Source: Anas platyrhynchos
Taxonomy: Eukaryota > Chordata > Aves > Anseriformes > Anatidae
Assembly (NCBI RefSeq): GCF_047663525.1
Contig: NC_092613.1
Coordinates: 7,155,501 to 7,219,500, forward strand
Reading direction: 5' to 3'
Length of the DNA stretch: 64,000 bases
A program made the position numbers and the translations under genes. Positions 50,828 to 63,100 of the stretch are shown one piece after another (position 1 is the first letter of the stretch; every line of letters begins with the position of its first letter). The notes under the pieces are model-generated. The model saw only the letters and a list, made by a program, of their open reading frames with translations. It made no database searches and had not been told where the DNA came from.

Positions 50828-53463
50828 GAATGAAGGTATATTACAATAGACAAACATATATTACACATGCTATACAAAATATACATTCTTATGTGAAAAA
50901 AATATAAATAGACACTAGGAAGTAGCAACAGGGAACAAGAGCATCTTTGCTCACGCTGAACCCCAGCTCCTGTACCGTTAGTACTTTGGCATTGATTGAG
51001 GACACCATTTACTGCAAACAGAACGGCCACTCTGCTCTTTGTGCCTCCTGGAGGAAAGGGTAAAGAAAAGACACCTGATTTTTTTTTTCCTACAAGTCTG
51101 CCAAGTAAGTTTTTCCACAATGTTAAGTACCGCAGCATGTTCACCTGTAAATAGCTGCATGCAACTGGTCCGTGTACTGTCAGAGAAGTCAGTGCAGCTT
51201 CAGCTCCTGAACTCTTTCAAGAGCTAGGACTTCAGTTTGTTCTGGTGCAGACAGCATAATTTTAAAGCCTTATTCTGGGCTAAGCACATCTTAATGACCT
51301 AACACGAGTATGATCACACTGGGAAGTTGTGCCTTAAGTACACCTAAGGTTTTGGATGCCCCCCATGCACATCAACAGTTATACTGAGACAGCTGAGAGA
51401 TCTGCATTAGCTTAACCCCACAGAAGAGAAGGATGAAAGAAAATAAAAGGTAGGAAGCATTTGCCAAATGGTGATAGGAGACAAGGCAGCAGTGGAGGTG
51501 CTACTTTCTTGCTCGTGGGAAACCATGGCACTGCACGTGCTAAGAAGCAACTGTCAGATCAACCTCTGAATATCTGAGTAAAGCAGCAAGCAGCCCAAAA
51601 AGATGCGTCTTTGCTGCTGCTGTAGTTTCATGACCTGACCTTTCTCATCTGAATTTAAACTGAAAGTTCCTGCAACAGAAACAGGTTTGGATTGAAAATA
51701 ACCACTCGGTCTTAAATGCTATCTGGGAAGGAAAAGCCTGGAGCAAATAAAACCAGAAAGGAACAAACATCAAATTCTTTTGGCATGTATGTTACGTGTA
51801 AGCCCTTAAAATATTTCAGATGTCAGAGGTCAAAAAGAATTTAACAGACCTGTTTCTCCACTTTATCCGAAGGTCAAGGAAAATTAGATCCTCTTCCTAC
51901 TAAAGCTGCTGGTTACCAAAGTCACTGTAGCTGTTTTCAAAACATGGTAAGAGCCATTAATAATAATTGCTCATTTGCATAGATCTGACTACTATTCATG
52001 CCCAAAGAGCTGTGGGAAAATAATCACTATTCCCAGCGCTTCCTCACTCTTTCACTCAGCTAAACCACAGCCTCAGAAGGTTCAGCTGTGATTCTGCAAG
52101 ACTGCATCTGATAACGCAGTCACACCCCCTTCTATTTAGGAATGGATCAACAGGAAGCCCTACATACTTCTCTTAGGCTTGTCCAAGAAGGCTTTTGTCT
52201 TTATAAAAATATACCTTGCAGCTGTTTTCACTCTAGTGCATATCCTATGGCTTCGAAAGATACAGCGACGACCAGGAAGAAAGCCCCCTGCTCTTCAAGC
52301 AAGGCTACACAGCATAGCACAGAAGCGCTCTACCTCCGAATGCAAGACACTTGCTGAAAACCCACTGCTGCTGGGTCGTTAACATATTCTACACAAAGAT
52401 ATATTTTCTTAGAAGAAAATTTCAGGAAGTCTTCAGAATGTTCCTCCTCCCAACTCTGTCAGGCATGCTCCAGTAACAAGTGAAGTTTCTTTGCTTCCTC
52501 TGCTTCTCTCATCCAGTACTAGACTTTCAGTAGAGTGGTTCTCCCCCACGTTATTTCACTGCTCACCTGTGAAATACTTACACCTTTTTGCCACCCTGTG
52601 GTCTAGGGAACTATTACAGAGCTCAACATGGCCAGAATTTTGCCTGATCTTTTACAAAAGAAAAGGGCGGAAGTGTTTTAAAGGATACGTGCCTCTTGGC
52701 TGTGCAGAAGAAACAGAAAATCCACAGTATAGTTCACAGATAATTTACCCAATGCTTCTCCAATTTATCTAGTGTTCTTCATCACATTATTCTTTTAAAA
52801 AGTTCATTTAACTGGCAGCTATGAAAAATACACATATACCTCTTTGCAACATACACAACACAAAAGCTTTTTAAAGATAAAAGCTTAGATAAACTTCTGA
52901 AATAAACCACTCCAAGCTCCCACCTTAAAGCTATTTTAAGAGATGAAAAGAAACATGTTGTGTACTATTTCTTTTGTTTGCTATTTACAAAGCTTCTGAG
53001 AAGTTGTATAGTACTGCCTGTAGTGTAGGCTAACGCCGTTAATGCAGGGTCCGTTGGGCTTTAAGCTCTCCTAGAAAAGACAGGCAACCTAATATAGAAA
53101 TTGAGAGACTCACTCACCATGTAGAAGTGTGCCAAACTTGGAATTCTGCTAATCTAATGAAATCGATCAGCTTGCAGTCAGGTCAGGCAAGCTTAATGCC
53201 TACAGAGTTGTATGTGACAATGAAATTCATCAATATCACCGTTGCACCACATATCTATAGCAAATTCACTTCTTTCCAAAACGAAGAATTTTTTATCCCC
53301 CTCAGAAACAAGCTTTCAATACCACAAAAAAAAAAAATATGGCTTGATATGCAGCTGTCAAGACTAACAGTATAATACATACTTTGGCATAATAAAAAAT
53401 ATATTTACATTACAGCCAACACATTTATATGCTTAGTGTATACAAAATATTTATAAATGCAAA

Positions 53464-53469
53464 TTTATT
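53464..53469 (-). terminator. LRIG2: Proximal LRIG2 polyadenylation signal candidate
   Basis: Canonical AATAAA on the minus strand about 490 bases after the stop codon. It overlaps a Pumilio-type TGTAAATA at 53466-53473, and the flanks are A/T-rich with ATTTA-like pentamers. Usage cannot be judged from sequence alone. Confidence 0.45.
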
Positions 53470-53961
53470 TACAACTAGAGTCCATTATTCATAGGAGAAA
53501 ACAAGCCCCAAAGTTAGACTGGTAAGAAACGCTTGCCAATAGTCTGAGGAACAAAAAGCTGGCCAAGAGTTTTATGCTTACAATTACTGGGGAATTCCAT
53601 GAGGAGGCCCTGAACATTTGTTTTCGAGCAGACAATGTACTGTGAAATAGCTATGCATTCTTGAGAGCTTTTCAAAGCATGCACCAACACAAAGGCTGTC
53701 TCCAACACCAGAAGATCCATGTTTTAACACTGTTCTTGTGGATATCACTGATTGCCATGCGTATGTCCCACATTCCAATACGGGTGAATCCAAGCAAAAA
53801 GGGCATGTGCCACCTCCTTCGAGGGAGTCTGTCTTGGTTTACTCAGCCTGTAATTGTAGGCACATGTACAAAAGCATCTTTGGCCTAGGGGTTAGTCCTG
53901 AGGTAGTAAATACAAAAAGTCGGTCGGTATGGATTTGCTTCCAAGACTTCATTTGAGTGTC

Positions 53962-54191
53962 TTACGTGGTTTCACTATAGTCATGAATGTTCCGTGTCCT
54001 ATTAAAATCAAAGTTATGTTCACGTAACCTGTGGCAAGGTCGGGGTGAAGCAGCTTGCTCCCGGTCACTGTCAATAATGCCCTCACTTCGAAGAGGTCGT
54101 GGGGTCTCACGGGCTGACGGCTGATGCAGGAAGTGTGAATGAGAGAGCGCTAGATCTTTGTTTACTCCCCATAAAGGAAGCTGAAAGGGTT
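53962..54191 (-). CDS. LRIG2: LRIG2 last coding exon
   Basis: Codes the last 75 complete residues plus one split codon and a TAA stop at 53962-53964. It begins [14 protein letters not shown] and ends with [20 protein letters not shown] plus SETT. The CHRLxxHxFDFxRTRNI block matches the C terminus recalled for human LRIG2, while the stretch before it is variable. Acceptor is CTTCCTCAG. The terminal ETT does not look like a strong PDZ ligand, so direct binding to a MAGI-type scaffold is not indicated. Confidence 0.95.
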
Positions 54192-57100
54192 CTGAGGAAG
54201 AAAAATTAGCAAATGAACAGGAGTGGGTTCATGAGAAGTACATGCAAGGGATCACATTTCAAAAGCTTTAAGAGAGGAATTAAGAAATACCATCCTTAGT
54301 AACATCACCCCCTTCAACTCTTGGGTATTGGATGTAAACAGAGCTAGCTCTGACAACAAGTGGTTCACAAACAGAGTATTTAAATAATTACTCCACAAAC
54401 TATGGCGTTTGTAAAATTAGTTGTGAACAAACACCGAAAGGCAGCACAACAAGGGCTAGCAGTGTCAGGGAATACAAAACAAAAGAAATACAAAAGAAAG
54501 GAAAAGGATATGCTCACCATTAATATGCTGGGAAGAGATTTTCTTCTCACTTATTCTGTCATGGTTGGTAAGGAAGACAGACATGTCTCTGTCTGCTAAA
54601 AGATTATCAAGAGTACTGGGTTCATGCTGGTTGCGTGCTGCATACGTTTCCTTAGGCATCTGCACCATGAGATTAGGGAGAGTTTGATCCAGGGGGTCCT
54701 CTTCTGAGATGTAGGCATAGGGACAGTACTCTCGTGTCCTGGAGTAGATGTTTGCGTTGTCGTAACAGTCTGAGCAGATCACCAGCGGTGCTGTACCACC
54801 TGGCAAACAGCAAGGAAAAACAAAATACTCTTAAAGCAATAAGGATGTTTAAATTCTATCGACTTCCCCGTATTAGGATGGTTTCATTATTAGGATGGCA
54901 TTATAGCAGCACAGTTTGAAAGGCCTCCATATAAAGGTAACACAATATCAGAGTATTCAGCTCCACTGTTTACCGAGGAAGTCACGTGAGAAATGTTCTG
55001 TTTGTCACCATCCCAATTCTCAATAGCACAGCCTTTCAGAAGCTGATTACAAAGAAAACACAGGAGTGAAAGAATAATCTCATGTTTGCTTTCCTGTTTC
55101 AAGGGCAGAAGGGCTCCAGCAGGTCCAACCAGCTTAGGCACCAGGCTGGAATCAAAGCTATCCGCACAGGTCTGTGTGTTGAAAGGTTTCACCAAGGCAC
55201 CCTGGGCTACACCTGTGCTCTGCTATGCTCTGGTCTCAGACTGGATGATAAAGTGCTTACTGAGACAAGTTGCTTCTCAACTCCTTTCCTGGTACAGGCT
55301 CTAGAGACTGACTGGGCTGCAGATGAAGGGAATAGATCACGGGACGCATGTGGAAAAACTGAAGAATCACTTTTGGAAGCCAGGCTGTATAAAGACTGAA
55401 TGGCTCCTCAGCATTTGTATGGTAAAACATCTCTATAGACTCAACATCAATATCCTGAAAAGTGTCCAAACAGGGCAGGGAAGTACTGCAGACCCTTCAG
55501 TTGTAATCTTAGTCAGCTGACCAGACGTCCAGCAGAGGCAGTAATTTTATGCTAAAGACAAAAATTACAGCAAGTCATCTTCCATGCAAGCTTTGTTTCC
55601 ACCTCTTTCTTTTTAAGATTCCAAAGGAACGTAACAGCATAAAAACCTACCTTGACATTTAACAACCTAGGAATTCTCTAATGGCATCCCTGTCTTTCTG
55701 GACAGATCACAAACCCTGAAGCAGAGAGCCTCTGGAGGAAAATGTACTAACTCTGGAAGCTGAAGGATGGCAGTCATGACATCTACACGCAAAGGCCCTG
55801 AGAGCAGAGCAGAAGTGAGCCCAGACATTGCTGAACCAAAGCTTAAACTATCTGCATGGAAAGCAGAAGCTTTGATCACAGAAAATAAACACTGGAAGAG
55901 AAACAGAAGATGCCTCAAACTCAAAAGAGTCAATGGAAACTTTATGATCAACCTGAATTCTTCTCTAGGAAAAGTGAGGAGCTTTCTACTCTACTAGGGC
56001 ATCCTTCTCTACTATCCTACATTGTGCAACACTGCTGCCAGCTACGAGGACTGGAGGCATCTTGCTGAGTGCAATTGATAGATGTGAGGACTTCACTTAC
56101 CATCTGTGCCTTTGTGCACGTAGCTACCGGCTGGAGGCATAAGCTGCTGATGGCTTCCTGCCTCTGAGTTACTGTAGCCTTCCTGAGGCTCCGACAGAGT
56201 TCCTTGGGAGGATAAATAACTGGGAATGTCTGCAGGTAGGTTCATCTCCTCTGCAAGGCAGAATTAACAGTGATGACATTCAGAGCTAAGTAGCATCAGC
56301 ACTATTATGCACATCAACAGCAATATAATGCAGAACTTCAGCTCACATATGGTTCTCTCTACCTCAGTCATTAAAAATCCATATATCTAGCTCAAAACTA
56401 ATAGGGACAGAATAGCTATTTACACACATTATTCCAGGTCTTGAAAACATTTAAGTTAACTCAAATATTGATTTTCAAATTAGTGTTTTCCCTCAATGCA
56501 GAACAAATCTAGTGTGTCAGGAATAAAACAGACTGCTGATACTTAAAAATAAAAGCCTAAGCTCGCCTCTTCCCCTAATGGATGAAGGAATTTGAGCAAA
56601 TCCCCGAATAGATTTTAGAAGGAAATCTTCAACGCTTTGATCTTATCCAGCTGTAACGAAACCAGAAATATCACCACTCTTCAGTGTTTTGGATTAAAAA
56701 CACGTCTGAAGCACGCTGCTTTGGCACTTTACCTGTGTTAGTGATGCTATAATCCTCATTCTTCCTTCTCATGTGGTAGATCACAATAACCCATACCAGG
56801 GACGTTCCCACAACACAGCAAACCACAACAATAATCACAATGCCTACTGTTGCCCAGCCATCTTCCTCATGGACAATGCCACTCTGGGACGAATCGCAAT
56901 TTGGGGAAGCCAGGACATTTAGGTAAATATGACCACGCTCGGTGCCCAGCGTGTTGGACATAATGCATGTGTACTTTCCAGCATCCTCTAACCCAGCATC
57001 CACGATGATAAGGAGTTGATTGGCTGCAGCAAAAAAATGCCGTTCTGTGACTGTCAGAGGCCCGTCGTCTTTAGTCCAGTTGAGGCGAGGGGCAGGACTG

Positions 57101-60100
57101 CCGCCAGCGATGCACTGCAGGACAGCAGTTTCACCTCGGGTTACTGTTCTGTCTTCTAGAGGCCTAATGAAGGAAGGAGTTTCTGTAGCAATAGAGAAGG
57201 GGAAAAAAAAAAAAAAGTAAAAAACCTTCACTATGCAAACACCCCTGTGTCACCACATTGTATTCCATGAGGTTTTAAATCTGACTTTACAGCCTGAACA
57301 TAAACATAAGCAACAGAACAGAGGATTCAGGAAATCCTGTGACGTCAGTTATTCTATGGATCACTGCAACAAATGCAAGTACAGCAAACATCCTGAAAAT
57401 TACACTAGCCTCATTCTTCTGCTTTATGTATTCCAGTTCTAAATTTGCCTGTGACCATAACGTTAAAAGTGTCTCCAAAGACGACTGCACTCTAGAAGGA
57501 ACTGTCCTTCCATTATTACTCAGTATGTTTCATGCTGCCTGTGACTAGATTTGTTCCAGTACAACGAAAATTCTCATTTACATTGCTGGGCTGAGGTATC
57601 TCCCTCAATTCTCTCCTGCAAAGATCACACTGACTTCACTGGTCAGCACTGAAGCTTAGCTTCTAAAAAGCTTCGCTGTTCAGAAGTCCTGAGTGCAGCA
57701 TTCAAATGCCCTCAAAGCCCTCCAAAGCAGTTCAGAGACACTGTTCCAAAGGCAGAAGTGAAATGATCCATGCCAGCAGAGACAAGCACATCACTTACCT
57801 AACACAGTCAGCGTGGCATTTGCTGACAAACCGCCTGCAGTGTTTTGTGCCATGCAGCTATAGATACCCATGTCTTCTATTTTTACATTTGCAATAAAGA
57901 ACACATCATCCTCAGGCATGACGTGCATTCTCCTCTCTCGTGCAGCAGGGAAGTCTGTGCCACCATCTTTCTGCCAGGAGATCTGAGGAGTAGGGTGGCC
58001 CTCTGCAGCACACTCCAGCCGAGCCATAGCCCCAGTACGGATAGTAAGATCCATGGGGGTTTTCAGGAAGGAAGGCAGCTCTGGATCAAAGGAGATACTA
58101 AAGCTTTAGTATTTTCAGAAACAGGAAAAAAGCAGCAAAAGCACAGGATATCTGAAAACACACAAATCTGGAACACCTGTAGCTCTCCCTGGTTAAGGCA
58201 GATTATTAACAGCTGCACAAATGTTAGAAGTGGTCACTTCTAAGAGCCTATCCTTCAAATTTAAATGTAACACCTACACTGTTGATTTAAGATGATCTGA
58301 ACAATAACATTTCTCATGGGAAAGCACAGGGAAAAGCTTTAGCCTTCTTCATGAGCCCTTTATCACACTTTCTCTTCCCTGGTAATAGGGAAAGCAAACT
58401 TCCATCTCCACAGCTGCATGTTTTATACAAGCAAAAGCAACACATGCACCTCTGCTCTCCAACACAATGAGGATCAGTGGTCCACTGACTGATAAAAACA
58501 GTGCCTTCTCAACTCCCTTCTCTGAAGTTAAATAGGGATCCTCTGTTACAGCCAAAAAACGGGACTTAATAATTTGATTTTTCAGTTTATTTCCAGTCCT
58601 ACAACTTTTAGTTGAATCTTCCCTAGCTTTACACTCAGGGAAGGTGCTTAGTTATGAAGAGACAGCAGAGGGAGCTTTTAGTTAAAGAGAGTTCTACCTT
58701 CATTCAGCTAGATGAACAATTCAGTTCTAGTCAAAGCATGGGAGATATCTGCCCCTTTTCAAAAGTGAACAGAAGGCCTTTCACACACAGTATCACTTAT
58801 CTGCTTTATAAAGAGATGTTTGATGCATTGAAATACAAGTGAGACATTATTGCAAGGCTATTTTGAGCCAGCTCTGAGAATTAAGGAATTCTAATGGGTT
58901 TTATAAATCAAAATGAAAACATGAAAAACAGACTCGTTACACTTCGGGTTGAACATATTTCTTCTTTGTTACTGTCATTGCTTACCATTAACGGTCAGCT
59001 TGGCTTTGTTGGAATAGTTGGAGCCAAAGTGATTGGTGACAATGCACTGATACCTTCCTTCATCAGTGAAGTTCACATTGAAAAGATGCAGGACAGTGGT
59101 GTACTCAACCACCTCACCACTTTGCTGCTGATACCTGGCAAAATTCTCAACCTCTGCATCATACAAGACTTCGCTGTCCTTACGCCAGGCTGTGGACATG
59201 GGTGAATCACTGCTGCTCACAGCAGTGCAAGTCAGAGTCACATTCATGCCTCGCAGAGCAATCGTGGTCTCAGGATGTACTCTTATCTGCGGTTTAGGGA
59301 AGTTATCTGAAAAGAAAAGCACCAATATTAGCTATGTTGCTCTCCAACATGCAATCAATATTGTGGGAAAACTCACTGAAAAGACAATGTAAGCAGAATG
59401 AAACCTGTAGGAACAATATGTGCACCCCAAGCAGGACATCTATGTTATTTCCATATTTTCAAGCTAGAAAAAGGATTAGAACCACAGGCAGAAGTACAGG
59501 AAAAGCACTGAGGTCAATATAGAAGCATGATCTTGAACAGCACCCTGCAATTTCTACAACTGTCTAGAACTCGCTCTATTTAGATTACAAACAAAGACCA
59601 CGCTTGGCTGAAGAACTAGGTTATTTTATAAAAGACTGAAGACTTGCTTTCAGAGAGTTTATATATCTTGAAGAGTCTTTAAGTTATACAAATAAAGAAT
59701 AGCAAGCTAGCAGGTCGCACCGTCTTATCACACTGAAGTTATTTCAATACCTATTATTTTATCAAAGGCATTCTCACAGGTACACAGTGTTCAGTGTCAG
59801 GCACAATGGTGGTAACGTTCGAATAGGGAAGTTGATGATTGTGCCTACATGATGGTATTGTAGCCTTTGCCACCAAAAGAATGAAAGAATTATGCAAACA
59901 CAAGTAACAGTTGTTAAACCGTTCATCTGGAAAACAGAACAGCAGACTATTTCCAGGCCTGCCACTGACTTCACACGTGATTCTGTGCAAAGAGTCTCTC
60001 AGTTTTCCATCTCACAGTTTTGTTACAGCAATAAATAGATATATTTGAAACCGTGGTGGCACAGAGACAGGTAAATGTTAGAGATATGGAGCATCAGAAA

Positions 60101-63100
60101 ATATACCAGAGTATTAAATATCCTTGTCTTGCTGGTAGGGACAGGAACAAATAAGAAAGTGCCAAATAGCTCTTATAAAGAGAAAGACATTTTTAGTCAG
60201 GAAGAATGGAAACATGATCAGTTCTTAACAGTAACCTAAATGAAAACCAACGCAGTCTTACACAATTAAAGACCAAGCACCTCCAGCTGTGTTACAACCA
60301 GGTTTCAGAAAGGTGCCTGCACAGATTTGTGTTACGTTTTGATATAAAAATTAATTTAAAATACAAACCACAGACAAAGTCATCAGGGTCCACACTGAGA
60401 AGGCTTTGTCCTGCTAACCATTCAGGATGAGCACAGCTAACGTTCACAGCCTGCTGTAAGTGACTGTCAGTGAGCCACTGCGGCAGCCATTTCAACTGGC
60501 AATCACAAAGCAAGCTGCTGGTGTTCAAAAGCCTGCAGAAACAAAGCAAAATGAAAGTGCGATGACAGTTTAAGTATTTCACAGTCCTACATGTGATTTC
60601 AACAAGCAAAACAACTCTGATGTATATATTTCCAGAAATTACAAGATTTACAGTATTCTTTTATGCCCATGGGTGTTTACTATACCATGTTATATATGCT
60701 AGAAACAGTCCAGGAAAAAAAATCCTTCTACTATCAGTATTAAAATCTTACATTTCTTTTTAATTGTAAGGAAATTAGCCTTGGATCTGCAGCCTCTAAG
60801 TATGTATGTATGGTCTCTCTTTAAAGCAAATAAAAAAACATAATACTGCAGAGCAGCTCTGTATCTCAAACTAGACACATTACGAAGTGAGTGTAAGTCT
60901 CAATATTTGTTTTCATGCCAGCTAATAAATATTTAAGAATTAAAGTGATTTGTTTCACAGAAGCATCTGCTGCAGATTGTTCTCTTCTCTACTCCACAAG
61001 AAAATTGAGGAGGGAGAACAGGAAACAATGACTGGTCAACTTTTTCCTCACTGCGTGCTTTCAAAGTTTCTTAAATATTATATGTGAACATAATTGATTG
61101 GAGAGAAAGAACAGTATTGTAACAGAAAATTATCTTCCACTCAGATGAATCTGATAGATCTGCAGTGAGAGTAGAGGCACACAAGCCAGAATTCCAACCT
61201 GCTGTTTGCCCATACATAGCAGTGATTTCTCACTTTTAAGATACATAAGAAAATGCATTCGAAGTCTCGTCTTTAACACCCAGAATGTGTCTCATCGCCT
61301 TCCTCCTCAAACTGTCAGACCTTGCAGACTAACTGTCCATATGGCCAAGATTATCTAACTGGATAACAGTTTTAAAACAGATTATATGATATTCAGAGAC
61401 TTTATCTCATAGAGATGACTGTGTTACACTAGGATTAGTCTTGGGTGTGAAGGTCACTTCAAATAATACTTTACATGTCTGAAGATCACAAGTCTCTAGC
61501 AGCTTAAGCATCTGATGAGCAACTAAAAAAATGTTGTCGAGTTTTGATTTTTAAGGCCCTTCCCTAGGCAAAAAAAAGGGAACAACATAAGCATAGGGTT
61601 TGTTAAACCCCCTGAAAGACTCTTGATGAATCATTTATGTTCATTGTCTAAATACTAGTGTGTTCCAAATTTGCAGCAAAATTCTAAGATACAAAAACTT
61701 ATGGTTCACTACTGCAAGAAAAAAAATCACTTTTCTACTAAATTGCAACTAAGGAGATGGATGTTTAGATTTTTATCAAACATTAAACCAAACCAAGTAT
61801 ACTGCCAATACCTTTTAGTTGATAATTAGCTTTGTTTTACATATTTCAGGATGAAAATGGGATGCACTTCAGTCAATTTCAGCTAATCCTGCAACAGCTG
61901 AAGGATTGTTAACACGGTAAGAATTATACAGAATCTGTAAAGAACTGTCAAACTTACAGCTCCTTCAATTGAGCCTGTGCAAACGCATTTTCTTGGATGG
62001 ACATCACTGCGTTGTTGCTTAAATCCCTGCAAGTTAAGCAAAGAACAATAATGTAAGTGTAACTTCATAGTCTACCTTCAGTTAAATTCTTGAAATTTTG
62101 AGAGAGAATACAAGGCTGAAGTTGATAAACAACTAGGAGTTCTACACAAAGCAGAGTACTTACAGATGTTCAAGTCTTTCAAGACCGGAGAATGCTTTCT
62201 TCATAATTGATTTAATCTGGTTTCCTTGCAAGATTCTGAAAGACAAGCACCCCCCAAAGCCCCAGAATCAGCTTGAATGTCAGTATGAGCTCATAAGTAA
62301 GACATAAAAGAAGTTTCTCTAGGATGTTTAACTAAGGTTTTCTTCTTTCTAGAAGAGATGAATGACTGAATACCATTTTCTGAGCCTGAAGGCTCATCTA
62401 ATTTTCTTATAGATAGTGTTTCTTTTCTATCCTTAACTTTGAGATCTGGGTTTGTGATGGGCTCTGAAGATCATTCAAGCCAGCAGAATGGAAAAGCGAT
62501 AAACAGAACTTGGGAGCAGAGCAATAATATCCTGATACCAATCTGCCACAACCACATCAGTTCCTGAGACTCTACACTCCTACTATTTGTTATACACATT
62601 GTCTGTAGTTGCACAGGATTGCATAGCTCCCTGCAAAGCACACAGCACCAGATGCAGAGTGCACAGCCAAAGTACTGCAAAGCTGCTAAATCAGTATTGT
62701 GTCATATATGGACAACCCCCTCCCCTCAAGAAACTGTAACTTTTACCAAACTAAAGCAAACAAAAGTAACAGTCACCATACAACAAGACCGTGCCATTCT
62801 AATAATAAATTCAGTCAAATATTCTTGCTTAATTTCTTCAATATGGTCCCATAAAATGATCCAGATCCATGGAACCCAAACCTCTGAAGGTCACAGCACG
62901 AAAGGGGAAATACACTGACTACAGCTGCCAATTAGAAAGTCTTTCTGCCTCATATCATTGATTTCACAATTATTATTTTGCATTTTCGCTCTGTTCTGCT
63001 TGCCTGAGAAGCACTGTCATTGCAATGTTTTGTAATACGTACAGTTTATCCAGCCTGCTGAGTCCTGCAAATGCTTCATTTGCATCTTCTATGGCCCATG

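Larger units (their letters stand above)
50812..53961 (-). other. LRIG2: LRIG2 3' untranslated region (extent uncertain)
   Basis: AT-rich sequence after the LRIG2 stop codon with no other gene on either strand. Two minus-strand AATAAA hexamers could end the transcript: a proximal one at 53464-53469 (short UTR of about 0.5 kb) and a distal one at 50822-50827 (about 3.1 kb). The interval between is taken as UTR only if the distal site is used. The ORFs inside it are short and do not resemble known proteins. Confidence 0.55.
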
